Positions 35,592 to 44,863 of a stretch of DNA of 64,000 nt are shown here, piece after piece. Position 1 is the stretch's first letter, and every line of letters starts with the position of its first letter. The DNA lies in NCBI RefSeq assembly GCF_900091475.1, contig NZ_FMIB01000002.1, forward strand, positions 4,588,001 through 4,652,000. The letters run 5' to 3'. The stretch is from Micromonospora chersina (GTDB taxonomy: Bacteria > Actinomycetota > Actinomycetes > Mycobacteriales > Micromonosporaceae). The notes under the pieces were generated by a model that saw only the letters and a program-made list of their open reading frames with translations, was not told the DNA's origin and ran no database searches. Both the position numbers and the translations under genes were made by a program.

Positions 35592-38500
35592 TCAGCCGGG
35601 CGGCAGGTGCGCCAGCTGGACCAGGCGTACGCCCTCGCGCCGGGTGACCAGGCGACCGCGGCCCGCTGGCAGCGGACCGGCCTTCACCTGACCGACGAGC
35701 GGCCCCTCCTCCGGGCCGCCCGACATGACCAGCCCGGCCGTGGACAGCTCCCGCAGCCGCTGGATGATCGGCTCGTACGAGGTCCGGCCGGCGCCTCCGG
35801 AGCGGCGGGCCAGCACGAGGTGCAGCCCCACGTCCCGCGCGTGCGGCAGGTGCTCCTCCAGCGCCCGCAACGGGTTGGTCGGCCCGCCGGCCACCAGGTC
35901 GTAGTCGTCCACCAGCACGAACAGCTCCGGCCCAACCCACCACGATCGGTCGCGCAGCTCGGCCGGTGTCACCTGCGGCCCGGGCAGCCGCCCCTGGAGG
36001 TAGCCGGCCGCCGACTCGATCAGCTCGGTCGTGTGCGGCGCGGCGGTCCCGTACCCGATGAGGTGCGCCGACTCGATAGTGCCCATCAGGCTGCGCCGGT
36101 AGTCCACGAGGATGACCCGGGCCTGCTCCGGGGTGAACCGGTGGACGATCGAGGTGGCCAGCGCGCGCAGGAACGAGGACTTGCCGCACTCGGCGTCGCC
36201 GAAGACCACGAAGTTCGGCTCGGTGGCGAAGTCCAGCACCACCGGGCGCAGGTCCGCCTCGGCCACCCCGATGGCGAAGGCCAGCCCGCTGGTCGCGGTC
36301 TGGTCCAGCTCGGCGTACGGCAGCACCGGCGGCAGCAGCCGCACCCGGGGCGCGGCCGGCCCGGCCCAGGCCCCGGCGACCGCCTTCACCAGGTCACCCG
36401 TCTCGGCGCCCAGGCCGGCCACCCGGGGCGCGGCGGCGAGGAAGTGCAGGCCGCCCGCGGTGATCCCGCGCCCCGGCCGCTCCTCGGGCACGGTCGCCGC
36501 CAGCGCGCGCTTGACCACCACCGAGTCGGCCGGGTCGCCGAGGCGCAGCTCCAGCCGGGAGCCGAAGAGGTCGCGGATCGCCGGCCGGAAGTCCGACCAG
36601 CGCAGCGCGCTGGCCACCACGTGCACCCCGTACGCCAGGCCCCGGGTGGCCAGCTCGGTGACCAGCGGCTCCAGGTCCTCGTACTCGCCGCGGAGGGTGT
36701 TCCAGCCGTCGACCACCAGGAACACGTCGCCGAACGGGTCGGTGCCGGGCCGGCCGCCGGCCGTCGCCGTGGCCCGCCGCCGGCGCCAGGCCGCCATCGA
36801 CTCCACGCCCGCCTCGGTGAACCGCCGCTCCCGCTCGGCCAGCAGGGTGACCATCTCGCCGACCGTCCGGCGTACCGCGGTGTCGTCGGCCCGCCCGCTG
36901 ACCCCGCCGACGTGCGGCAGGTCGCGCAGCGCGCCGAGCGACCCGCCGCCGAAGTCCAGGCAGTAGACCTGCACCTCGGCCGGGGTGTGGGTGAGCGCCA
37001 GCGCGCAGACCAGGGTGCGGAGCAGGGTGGACCGGCCGCTGCGGGTGGTGCCGACCACGGCGACGTGCCCGGCCGCCCCGTCAAGGGCCAGCCAGAGCAG
37101 GTCGCGGCGCTGCTCGAACGGCTTGTCCACCACGGCCACCGGCACCTGGAGGGCGCCGTGCAGCTCCGGGTTGCCCACGGTGAGCCCGCGGGCCGGGTCG
37201 GCGCCGACCGGGCCGAGCAGTTCGTCGAGGCAGGGCGAGGCGTCCAGCGGGGGCAGCCACACCTGGTGCGCCGGCGGACCCTGCCCGGCCAGCCGCCCCA
37301 CGAGCAGGTCGAGCAGGGTCTCGCCGGTCTCCTCCTCGGCGGTGAGGGCGGCCGGGGTGGCCGGCTCGGGCGCCGGCACCAGGTGGGTGGAGAAGGCGAG
37401 CAGCCGTGCGCTTCCGGCGCCGGCCGCGCCCGCCGGGCCTTCGCGGCGGTGCACCGCGCCGGAGACGTACGCGGCCTTGAACCGGACCAGCGGGTCGGTG
37501 CCCGAGCGCAGGTAGCCGTGCCCCGGACTGCGCGGCAGCTCGTGCGCGTCCGGCACCCCGAGCACCGTCCGGGACTCCAGCGCCGAGAAGGTCCGCAACC
37601 CGATCCGGTACGACAGGTGCGTGTCCAGCCCGCGCAGCCGGCCCTCCTCCAGCCGCTGCGAGGCGAGCAGGAGGTGCACGCCGAGCGACCGGCCCAGCCG
37701 GCCGATCTGCACGAAGAGGTCGATGAAGTCGGGCTTGGCGGAGAGCAGCTCGGAGAACTCGTCGCAGATGAGCAGCAGCGACGGCAGCGGGGCGAGCGGG
37801 GTGCCGGCCGCCCGGGCCCGCTCGTAGTCGCGTACGCCCGCGAAGTTGCCGGCCCGGCGCAGCAGCTCCTGGCGGCGCATCAGCTCGCCGTTGATGGCGT
37901 CGACCATCCGGTCGACCAGGGGCAGCGCGTCGGCCAGGTTGGTGATCACCGCGGCGGTGTGCGGCAGCCGCTCGAAGGGCGCGAAGGTGGCGCCGCCCTT
38001 GAAATCGACGAGCACGAAGTTGAGCTGCTCCGAGCTGTGCGTGGCGGCCAGCCCGAGCACCAGCGTGCGGAGCAGCTCCGACTTGCCCGAGCCGGTGGCG
38101 CCGATGAGCAGCCCGTGCGGGCCCATCCCGTCCTGCGCCGACTCCTTGAGGTCCAGCTCGATGGCCCCGCCGTCGGCGCCCACCCCGATCGGCACCCGGA
38201 GCCGGTCCCGGGCGGCCCGGGGCGTCCAGCCGTGCTCGGCGGCGAAGTTCTCCGGGTCGCCGAGACCGAGCAGCTCGGGCAGGCCCGGCTCGGCGCCGGG
38301 CGGGGCGTCCGGTCCGCGTGCTGTGCCGGCCAGCCGCAGCGGTGCGAGCCGGCGGGCGACCGCCTCGGCGTCGGCCGCCTCCAGGGCGTCGGCCGCGCCC
38401 ACCTCGGCGTGCCCCTCGGCGGAGTGCGAGTGCAGCCGGCCGTCGACCAGGTCGAGCAGGAGGGCGTACCGGTCGAGCAGGCGGGGCGGCGGGGTGTCCA

Positions 38501-39593
38501 GGTCGAGGACGGTGACCGCGTCGATCCCGCCGTCGCCGGCCAGGTCGGCGGCCCCCGTCAGGTCACCGCCGTCGAGCACCACCACCACGTGCGGCCCGTC
38601 GGTGGCCGGGCCGGCCGGGCTGAACCGGGACCGGCTGCCCAGCACGTCGTCGAGGAGCCGTTCCAGCTCGGCGGCGGAGCTGGTGACCAGCCGGACCGGG
38701 CCGAGCGCGTCGGTGCGCCCCGGGTGGTGGGCGTGCGGCAGCCACTTGACCCACTCCCACCGCGCCCGCCGTTCCGGCCCGGCGCACACCGCGATCAGCA
38801 GCTCGTCGGGGGCGTGGAAGACGGCGAGCTGGATGAGCACGGCCCGGGTCAGCGCCTGGGCGTCCGGCGAGCCCGTTCCACCGACGGCTCCAGGTCGCTG
38901 CGCGGCGTCAGACGCGCCGAGCTGGAGTTGTCGCACGGCGGGTCCGCGCACGAAGACCCGGGCGAAGCTGCGCAGCGAGAGCGCCACCGGCAGGTCCGGC
39001 ACCACCGAGTACGCGTCCAGGAAGCGCCGCAGCGCCCCGGCGGTCATCGGCTCCAGCTCGTCCAGCGGCCGGGTGACCGGCGGCAGCAGCGGGGTGGCCA
39101 GCGTCTGCGGCCCGACGCCGACCCGGACCACGGCGAAGTCGGGGTCGGCCGGCCGGCGTTCCCAGACCCGGTGGCTGTCCACGGTCGACCAGAGCCGCCC
39201 CGGGTCGGGGTGCCGGTAGTAGAGCCCGGCCCGCTGCGCCCCGGCGGTCTCCCGGACCCGGCGGCGCAGCGCGGCCAGGTGCCGCAGGTACTCCCGACGG
39301 GCGGCCATCATCTCCGACTTCTTCGGGCCGGCGCTGCCCCAGGAGGTCACCAGCATCGCCACCGAGGAGAGCCCGAACATGCCGCCCACCACGTACGAGT
39401 AGGCCCCGCCGCCCCGGCCGAACATCATGGCCATGGCCACCGTCCCGCCGAGCATCGGCAGCACCATCAGCGCCTGCTGCCAGCGCCCGCCGGCCACCGC
39501 GGGGATCTCCGGCGGCGCCTCCACGGTCAGCTCGCCGGCCGGGATCTCCGGCGCCGGGCGGCGTGGCGGCCGCTTGATGACGACAGTGGACAC
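35592..39593 (-). CDS. eccC: Type VII secretion FtsK/SpoIIIE ATPase EccC
   Basis: A 1333-residue EccC fused in one chain (EccCa+Cb). Two N-terminal membrane helices (about 36-80) are followed by three FtsK-like ATPase domains. The first has a complete P-loop, GATGSGKSE near residue 500, and DFKGG/LLLICDEFSEL. The second has GTTRSGRST near 850, with Arg instead of the P-loop Lys. The third has GDAECGKSS near 1135. In known EccC the first domain is the catalytic motor and the others bind substrate signals. GGGGAGGCTCT precedes the GTG at 39593. It is divergent from eccD with a 100-bp shared promoter region. Confidence 0.95.
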   Translation of the reverse strand: MSTVVIKRPPRRPAPEIPAGELTVEAPPEIPAVAGGRWQQALMVLPMLGGTVAMAMMFGRGGGAYSYVVGGMFGLSSVAMLVTSWGSAGPKKSEMMAARREYLRHLAALRRRVRETAGAQRAGLYYRHPDPGRLWSTVDSHRVWERRPADPDFAVVRVGVGPQTLATPLLPPVTRPLDELEPMTAGALRRFLDAYSVVPDLPVALSLRSFARVFVRGPAVRQLQLGASDAAQRPGAVGGTGSPDAQALTRAVLIQLAVFHAPDELLIAVCAGPERRARWEWVKWLPHAHHPGRTDALGPVRLVTSSAAELERLLDDVLGSRSRFSPAGPATDGPHVVVVLDGGDLTGAADLAGDGGIDAVTVLDLDTPPPRLLDRYALLLDLVDGRLHSHSAEGHAEVGAADALEAADAEAVARRLAPLRLAGTARGPDAPPGAEPGLPELLGLGDPENFAAEHGWTPRAARDRLRVPIGVGADGGAIELDLKESAQDGMGPHGLLIGATGSGKSELLRTLVLGLAATHSSEQLNFVLVDFKGGATFAPFERLPHTAAVITNLADALPLVDRMVDAINGELMRRQELLRRAGNFAGVRDYERARAAGTPLAPLPSLLLICDEFSELLSAKPDFIDLFVQIGRLGRSLGVHLLLASQRLEEGRLRGLDTHLSYRIGLRTFSALESRTVLGVPDAHELPRSPGHGYLRSGTDPLVRFKAAYVSGAVHRREGPAGAAGAGSARLLAFSTHLVPAPEPATPAALTAEEETGETLLDLLVGRLAGQGPPAHQVWLPPLDASPCLDELLGPVGADPARGLTVGNPELHGALQVPVAVVDKPFEQRRDLLWLALDGAAGHVAVVGTTRSGRSTLLRTLVCALALTHTPAEVQVYCLDFGGGSLGALRDLPHVGGVSGRADDTAVRRTVGEMVTLLAERERRFTEAGVESMAAWRRRRATATAGGRPGTDPFGDVFLVVDGWNTLRGEYEDLEPLVTELATRGLAYGVHVVASALRWSDFRPAIRDLFGSRLELRLGDPADSVVVKRALAATVPEERPGRGITAGGLHFLAAAPRVAGLGAETGDLVKAVAGAWAGPAAPRVRLLPPVLPYAELDQTATSGLAFAIGVAEADLRPVVLDFATEPNFVVFGDAECGKSSFLRALATSIVHRFTPEQARVILVDYRRSLMGTIESAHLIGYGTAAPHTTELIESAAGYLQGRLPGPQVTPAELRDRSWWVGPELFVLVDDYDLVAGGPTNPLRALEEHLPHARDVGLHLVLARRSGGAGRTSYEPIIQRLRELSTAGLVMSGGPEEGPLVGQVKAGPLPAGRGRLVTRREGVRLVQLAHLPPG

Positions 39594-39632
39594 AGAGCCT
39601 CCCCATGGCTCTCGGTAACCCGAGCCTGGCTC

Positions 39633-39661
39633 ATCGTAGGTAAAGTCCACTCGTCCGTCAG
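39633..39661 (-). promoter_or_regulatory. Promoter of eccC-mycP
   Basis: On the minus strand CTGACG (39661-39656), a 17-bp spacer and TACGAT (39638-39633). The mRNA would begin about 33 nt before the eccC GTG, leaving room for its GGGGAGG site. TAAAGT at 39641-39646 on the plus strand may be the -10 for eccD. Confidence 0.5.
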
Positions 39662-39693
39662 CCACCGTTCCCGCTCGATATGGAGAAGCATCG

Positions 39694-41091
39694 ATGACAA
39701 GCGGGCTGGCCCGGGTCACGATCAGCGCCCCCCGGCGGCGGGTCGACGTGGCCCTGCCGGAGCAGGTCCCCCTGGCCGAGCTGCTGCCCGAGGTGCTCCG
39801 GCACGCCGGGGAGGGGCTGGCCGACGACGGCGAACGGCACGGCGGCTGGGTGCTGCGGCGGACCGACGGCGCCCCGCTGGCCACCGCGCAGGCGCTGCTG
39901 CCCCAGGGCGTCCGCGACGGCGAGGTGCTCCATCTCGTCCCGGCCCGCGCCGAGTGGCCCGAGTTGGAGTACGACGACGTGGTCGAGGCCATCGCCGACG
40001 GCGCCCGACGCCGCGGCGCCGCCTGGTCGTCCCGGGCCACCCGGGCCGCGGCGCTCGCCGGGGCGGGCGTGCCGCTTGCCGTCGGGCTGCTCGCCGTGCT
40101 GGCCGCCGGTCCGGGGCCGCGCGACGGGTGGCCGGTCGCCGGCGTGGTGGCCCTGCTCCTGGTGCTCGCCGCCACCGCCGCGTCCCGGGCGTACGGGGAC
40201 GGGCCGGTCGGCGCCACCCTCGGCGGGTACGCGCTGCCCTGGGCCGCCGCGGCCGGCGCCCTGGCGGTCGGCTCCGGCGACCCTGTCGGCCCGTTCGGGC
40301 CGCTGCGCTGGGTCGGCGCGCCCGAACTGCTCGCCGGCTCGGTGGCGCTGCTGCTGGTGTCGGTGCTCGGCCTGCTCGGGGTGGCCAGCCGGTCCCGGGT
40401 CTTCCTGGCCGGCGCGACCACCGGCGCGGCCGGCGCGGCAGCCGGCCTCGGCGGGCTGTTCCTCGACCCGGCCGGCACCGCCGCCGTGCTGCTCTGCGCG
40501 CTGGTCTTCGCGCTCGGCGGGCTGCCGCTGCTGGCCATCCGGCTCGGCAAGGTGCCGCTGCCGCCGATCACCCTGCCCGCGCCGGCCGGCGGCCCACCCG
40601 GCGTCCGCGACCTGCCCGACCGGGGCCGGGTGCACGCGGCCGTGGCCCGCACCGAGGAGATGCTGACCGGGATGCTGCTCGGGCACGCGGTGCTGGCCGT
40701 GCTGGCCACGGCCGTGCTCGCCACCACCGGCGGGCTCGCCGGTCGGCTGCTCGTGGCGGTCGGCTGCGGGGTGCTGCTGCTGCGCTCCCGGCTCTTCGTG
40801 GCGGTCCGCCACCGGGTGCCCGCCGTCGCCGCCGGGCTGGCCGGGTACGCGCTCCTCGGCGCGGTGCTCGCCGGCCGGTCCGGCCCGGCCGGCCGGCTGG
40901 CGCTGTCCCTCGGCGGGCTGGCCCTGGCCCTGGTGGCCGTCGCGGCCGGCGCCACGTACGCCCGCCGGCCGGTCTCCCCGTACCTGGGCCGGCTGGCCGA
41001 CCTGACCGACACCGCGCTGGTGGTCGCGGTGGTCCCGGTGGCCTGCGCGGTGCTCGACCTCTACGACCGGGCCCGGGGCCTGCTCGGCTGA
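39694..41091 (+). CDS. eccD: Type VII secretion membrane channel protein EccD
   Basis: A 465-residue integral membrane protein. The N-terminus (about 5-90) is a ubiquitin-like YukD fold (RVTISAPRRRVDVALPEQV, LPQGVRDGEVLHLVPA), followed by a linker and about 11 hydrophobic helices to residue 460. This is the EccD plan, the pore-forming subunit of ESX secretion. GGAGAAG precedes the ATG. It is divergent from eccC and stands alone; eccB and eccE are not next to it. It ends at a very strong bidirectional hairpin shared with ppa. Confidence 0.92.
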   Translation: MTSGLARVTISAPRRRVDVALPEQVPLAELLPEVLRHAGEGLADDGERHGGWVLRRTDGAPLATAQALLPQGVRDGEVLHLVPARAEWPELEYDDVVEAIADGARRRGAAWSSRATRAAALAGAGVPLAVGLLAVLAAGPGPRDGWPVAGVVALLLVLAATAASRAYGDGPVGATLGGYALPWAAAAGALAVGSGDPVGPFGPLRWVGAPELLAGSVALLLVSVLGLLGVASRSRVFLAGATTGAAGAAAGLGGLFLDPAGTAAVLLCALVFALGGLPLLAIRLGKVPLPPITLPAPAGGPPGVRDLPDRGRVHAAVARTEEMLTGMLLGHAVLAVLATAVLATTGGLAGRLLVAVGCGVLLLRSRLFVAVRHRVPAVAAGLAGYALLGAVLAGRSGPAGRLALSLGGLALALVAVAAGATYARRPVSPYLGRLADLTDTALVVAVVPVACAVLDLYDRARGLLG

Positions 41092-41104
41092 CCGGCACGC
41101 ACGA

Positions 41105-41138
41105 GGGCCCGGGTCGCTCGGTGGAGCGGCCCGGGCCC
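41105..41138. terminator. Bidirectional hairpin between eccD and ppa
   Basis: GGGCCCGGGTCGCTC pairs with GAGCGGCCCGGGCCC around GGTG: a 15-bp stem with one mismatch and a tetraloop. It separates convergent genes. Confidence 0.9.
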
Positions 41139-41154
41139 GTCGGCGCGGATCAGG

Positions 41155-41661
41155 TCAGTGCAGGGTCTCGCCGCGCTCGGCGGCCTCCTTGGCGCGCTGG
41201 TACGAGGCCACGATCTCGGCCTCGGCCTCGGTGCGGCCCACCCAGGTCGCGCCCTCGACCGACTTGCCCGGCTCCAGGTCCTTGTAGACCTCGAAGAAGT
41301 GCTGGATCTCCAGGCGGTCGAACTCGCCCAGGTGGTGGATGTCCCGCAGGTGCTCCTGGCGCGGGTCCTCGTAGGGCACGCAGAGGACCTTGTCGTCGCC
41401 GCCCTTCTCGTCGGTCATCCGGAACATGCCGATGGTGCGGCAGCGGATGAGGCAGCCCGGGAAGGTGGGCTCGGGCACCAGCACCAGCGCGTCCAGCGGG
41501 TCGCCGTCCTCGCCCAGGGTGCCCTCGATGAAGCCGTAGTCGGCCGGGTACTGCGTGGAGGTGAAGAGGGTGCGGTCCAGCCGGATCCGGCCGGTCGCGT
41601 GGTCCACCTCGTACTTGTTGCGGTGACCCTTCGGGATCTCAACCGTGACGTCGAAATCCAT
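41155..41661 (-). CDS. ppa: Inorganic pyrophosphatase (family I)
   Basis: A 168-residue soluble enzyme that hydrolyses pyrophosphate. The family I signature [11 protein letters not shown] carries three metal aspartates; [26 protein letters not shown] and the late [14 protein letters not shown] are also as expected. It starts the second ancient block and is divergent from dacB, as Rv3628 is from Rv3627c. GGGAG lies just before the ATG. Confidence 0.96.
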   Translation of the reverse strand: MDFDVTVEIPKGHRNKYEVDHATGRIRLDRTLFTSTQYPADYGFIEGTLGEDGDPLDALVLVPEPTFPGCLIRCRTIGMFRMTDEKGGDDKVLCVPYEDPRQEHLRDIHHLGEFDRLEIQHFFEVYKDLEPGKSVEGATWVGRTEAEAEIVASYQRAKEAAERGETLH

Positions 41662-41816
41662 CTCCCACGCTCCCTCGTTTGCCCACGCTGGCTAACGGAA
41701 CCAGTGGCGCCGCCCACCGGCCGGGGTGAACCTCCCCCGCCGGCTCCGACCGCCGCATAGTGTTCGGACCGAAGTAGTGTCACCCAAGGCGCTTAGAGGC
41801 GGGGGAGGAGGGGGTC
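41662..41816. promoter_or_regulatory. Divergent ppa/dacB control region with palindrome
   Basis: TTCGGACCGAA at 41763-41773 is an 11-bp palindrome flanked by two direct TAGTGT copies (41758-41763 and 41775-41780). On the minus strand GTGACA, 17 bp and CTATGC across it could be the ppa promoter; TAGTGT could serve dacB. A repressor or activator could control both from here. Confidence 0.4.
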
Positions 41817-43712
41817 GTGGGGAGGGAAGATTCACACTACCGCCCCGAGGGGGTTGACGGGCGCAGGTCCGCAGGTTCCGGTTCCGGCGGGGCCACCGGC
41901 CGCGTCTCGGTCCCCGGCACCAGCCCCGCCCACCGCCCCGGGCCGCCCGTCGGGTCCGCCCCGGTCGGCCGCGCCAACCCCGGGCAGTACGGCCACCCCG
42001 GCCCCCCTGAGCACGGCCGCCCTCAGGAGTACGGCCGTCCGGCCGCGCGGGAGTACGGCCGCCCGCAGGAGTACGGCCGCGCGACCCCGCGGGAGTACGG
42101 CCACGCCGACCCCCGGCAGCACGGTCACCCGGACCCCCGGGACCACGGCCCGGGTCCGGTCGCCCCGGTGAGCTGGCCCGGCTACGACGCGCCCGGCGCC
42201 ATTCCGGTGAGCCCGCCCGTCCCGCCGGTCGGCGCCGCGCCGCTCCCGCCGCCCCCGCCACCCCGCCGGCGCCCGGTCCGGCTGGTCGCGGTGCTGGCCA
42301 GCGTGCTGATCGTCGCCCTCGCGGCGGTCGGGCTGGCCGTGGTCCGTCCCGGGCCGCTGGCCGGCTGGCTGGGCGGCGAGGACAGCCGCACCGCCGCCGC
42401 GCGGACGCCCGAGCCGCCCCCGCCCGCCGTGCTGGCCGCCGCCGACGGCAACGCGCCGCTGCCCACCCCCGAGGGGGTACGCGCCGCGCTCGAACCCCTG
42501 GTCCGCGCCGCCGCGCTCGGCGACCGGGTGAACGTGTCGGTGGCCGACGTGACCACCGGCCAGGCGCTCTACGGCAGCGGGCAGGACGCCCCGACCGTGC
42601 CCGCCTCGGTGACCAAGCTGGCCACCGGGGTCGCCGTGCTGGCCGCGCGCGGCCCGGCGTACCGGATCCCCACCCGGGCGGTGGCCGGCGCGGCCCCCGG
42701 CGAGGTGGTCCTGGTGGGTGGCGGCGACCCGACCCTCGCGGTCGACAAGAACGGCTTCTACCCGGGCGCGGCCCGGCTGGACGACCTCGCCGCCCAGGTG
42801 CGCAAGGCGCTCGGCGGCACCGCCCCGACCACTGTCACCGTCGACTCGTCCCTGTTCACCGGCCCGGTGTACGGGCCCGGCTGGGACTCCGACATCCCCA
42901 CCGGCGGGTTCGGCGCGGCGATCACCGCGCTGATGACCGACGGCGCGCGGCGGGATCCGGCCGAGGCCCGCCGGACCGAGGAGGCCATGAACCACGCCGC
43001 CGAGCGGGTGCCCCAACCGGACCTGACCGCCGGCCGGCAGTTCGCGAAGCTCCTCGGGCTCTCCGGGGCTGCCGCCGAGGTGAAGCGGGGCACCGCGCCC
43101 GCCGACTCCGGGGCGTCCACGGCCGGCACGCCCGCTCCCGGCACCGAGCTGGGCAAGGTCGAGTCGCTGCCGATGGTCCGCCTGGTCGACATCATGATCA
43201 GCGACAGCGACAACGTGATCGCCGAGGCGATGGCCCGCCAGGTCGCGCTCGCCAAGGGCAAGCCCGGCTCGTTCGCCGGCGGCGCGGCCGCCACCGACCA
43301 GGTGCTCGGCGAGCTGGGCCTGCCGGCCGACGAGATCAGCCTGGCCGACGGCAGCGGGCTGTCCCGCACCAACCGGATCAGCCCGTCGCTGCTCACCGAC
43401 CTCATCACGCTGGCCGGCAACGGGAGCCACCCCGACCTGGCCGCGATCTTCGGCGGCCTCCCGGTCGGCGGCTGGTCCGGCACCCTGGACGAGCGCTACC
43501 AGGCGTCGGTGACGAAGGCCGGTGCCGGCGTGGTCCGGGCGAAGACCGGGACGCTCAGCGGGGTGAACGCCATCGCCGGGCTGGTGACCACGGCCGACGG
43601 CCGGCTGCTCACCTTCGCCGTCCTCACCGACCGCACGCCGGACACCCTCGACGAGACCCGGCAGGCCCTCGACCGGATCACCTCCGCGCTGGCCGGCTGC
43701 GGCTGCCGCTGA
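41817..43712 (+). CDS. dacB: D-alanyl-D-alanine carboxypeptidase/endopeptidase (PBP4 type) with repeat-rich cytosolic N-terminus
   Basis: A 631-residue class C penicillin-binding protein. The first 150 residues are a Pro/Gly-rich cytosolic region with tandem EYGRP/HGHPD-type repeats; a membrane anchor follows (about 160-182). The catalytic domain has the SxxK motif at Ser264-Lys267, SDN at 464-466 and KTG at 576-578, so it is active on muropeptide D-Ala. The long insert between SxxK and SDN marks the PBP4/S13 family. It heads the dacB - DUF2342 - tilS run and equals Rv3627c, but the repeat-rich N-terminus is unusual. Confidence 0.93.
   Translation: MGREDSHYRPEGVDGRRSAGSGSGGATGRVSVPGTSPAHRPGPPVGSAPVGRANPGQYGHPGPPEHGRPQEYGRPAAREYGRPQEYGRATPREYGHADPRQHGHPDPRDHGPGPVAPVSWPGYDAPGAIPVSPPVPPVGAAPLPPPPPPRRRPVRLVAVLASVLIVALAAVGLAVVRPGPLAGWLGGEDSRTAAARTPEPPPPAVLAAADGNAPLPTPEGVRAALEPLVRAAALGDRVNVSVADVTTGQALYGSGQDAPTVPASVTKLATGVAVLAARGPAYRIPTRAVAGAAPGEVVLVGGGDPTLAVDKNGFYPGAARLDDLAAQVRKALGGTAPTTVTVDSSLFTGPVYGPGWDSDIPTGGFGAAITALMTDGARRDPAEARRTEEAMNHAAERVPQPDLTAGRQFAKLLGLSGAAAEVKRGTAPADSGASTAGTPAPGTELGKVESLPMVRLVDIMISDSDNVIAEAMARQVALAKGKPGSFAGGAAATDQVLGELGLPADEISLADGSGLSRTNRISPSLLTDLITLAGNGSHPDLAAIFGGLPVGGWSGTLDERYQASVTKAGAGVVRAKTGTLSGVNAIAGLVTTADGRLLTFAVLTDRTPDTLDETRQALDRITSALAGCGCR
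41985..42151 (+). repeat. Imperfect tandem repeats coding YG/HG motifs in dacB
   Basis: The unit GAGTACGGCCGCCC and close variants recur about eight times at 15-24 bp spacing, encoding EYGRP, REYGR, RQHGHPDP and similar short motifs. Length variation by slippage is likely. Confidence 0.75.
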
Positions 43713-43779
43713 CCGACCCCACCGTGTGACCGGCGTCGATCGGCCGGCGCGAGCCCCGGTTGGGGTGTCGCGGCGCGGG

Positions 43780-43785
43780 TACGGT
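43780..43785 (+). promoter_or_regulatory. -10 element before the DUF2342 gene
   Basis: TACGGT ends six bases before the ATG at 43792, supporting this start over the upstream in-frame GTG at 43726. Confidence 0.5.
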
Positions 43786-43791
43786 GGGTTC

Positions 43792-44862
43792 ATGGCGCAG
43801 TTCGTGGACTGGGATCTGGCCGCCGCGACCGCGGGGGCGCTGGGCAAGTCGGGCCCCCGGGTGTCGTACGCCGAGGCCACCGACGTGGTGGGCGAACTGC
43901 GCCGGCTGACCGAGGAGGCGGCCGGTCACGTCGCCGACTACACCGGCCTGCGCTCCCAGGTCGCCCACCCGCCGGTGCGCGTGGTCGACCGCCGCGACTG
44001 GGCGGCCGCCAACATCGCCGGGCTGCGCGAGGTGATCACCCCGCTGGTGGACCGGCTCTCCGGCGACAAGCGCCCCGGGCCGATCACCGAGGCGATCGGT
44101 TCCCGGCTCACCGGGGTGCAGGCCGGCACCGTGCTGGCGTACCTCTCCGGCCGGGTCCTCGGCCAGTACGAGGTCTTCGCCGGCGACCCCGGCCAGCTCC
44201 TGCTGGTCGCCCCGAACATCGTCGAGGTGGAGCGGAAGCTGGACGCCGACCCCAGGGACTTCCGGCTCTGGGTCTGCCTGCACGAGGTGACCCACCGCAC
44301 CCAGTTCACCGCCGTGCCGTGGATGCGCGCGTACTTCCTCAGCGAGGTGCAGGCGTTCGTCGACGCGTCGAAGGGCGGCGAGCACGTGCTGGAGCGGCTG
44401 CGCCGTGGCGTGGCCACGCTCGCCGACGCGGTGAAGAACCCGGACAGCCGGGCCAGTGTGCTGGACATCGTGCAGACCCCGGCGCAGCGGGCCGTGCTGG
44501 ACCGGCTCACCGCGCTCATGACCCTGTTGGAGGGGCACGCCGAGTTCGTCATGGACGGCGTCGGCCCGCAGGTCATCCCCAGCGTCGAGTCGATCCGGGC
44601 GGCGTTCAACCGCCGCCGCGAGTCCGGCAACCCCCTGGAGAAGGCGATCCGCCGGCTGCTCGGCATCGAGGTCAAGATGCGCCAGTACGCCGAGGGCCGC
44701 AAGTTCGTGCACGGGGTGGTGGACCGGGTCGGCATGGCCGGCTTCAACAAGATCTTCTCCTCGCCGCTCACCCTGCCCCGGCTCGACGAGCTGGGCGACC
44801 CGGACGCCTGGGTGGCCCGGGTGCACGGCGGCCCGGCGAACGTGCCCCCGGCCGCCGGCTGA
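43792..44862 (+). CDS. DUF2342 zinc-dependent metalloprotease-like protein (F420-associated)
   Basis: A 356-residue cytosolic protein of the DUF2342 family (TIGR03624/TIGR03883 type, historically called coenzyme F420 biosynthesis-associated). The zincin motif HEVTH (His164, Glu165, His168) is intact, followed by a glutamate-bearing helix and EGHAEFVMDGVG. The proteolytic activity has not been shown for the family as far as I know. It equals Rv3626c. tilS follows after one base, with a TTG start, implying coupled translation. Confidence 0.9.
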   Translation: MAQFVDWDLAAATAGALGKSGPRVSYAEATDVVGELRRLTEEAAGHVADYTGLRSQVAHPPVRVVDRRDWAAANIAGLREVITPLVDRLSGDKRPGPITEAIGSRLTGVQAGTVLAYLSGRVLGQYEVFAGDPGQLLLVAPNIVEVERKLDADPRDFRLWVCLHEVTHRTQFTAVPWMRAYFLSEVQAFVDASKGGEHVLERLRRGVATLADAVKNPDSRASVLDIVQTPAQRAVLDRLTALMTLLEGHAEFVMDGVGPQVIPSVESIRAAFNRRRESGNPLEKAIRRLLGIEVKMRQYAEGRKFVHGVVDRVGMAGFNKIFSSPLTLPRLDELGDPDAWVARVHGGPANVPPAAG

Positions 44863-44863
44863 G

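Noticed and set aside
35607..41450. A very long open frame of about 1900 codons antisense to eccC
   Set aside because: High GC3 removes stop codons from the opposite frames; the translation is Arg/Gly/Pro-rich, without motifs, and lies exactly over eccC and eccD, which have full domain evidence.
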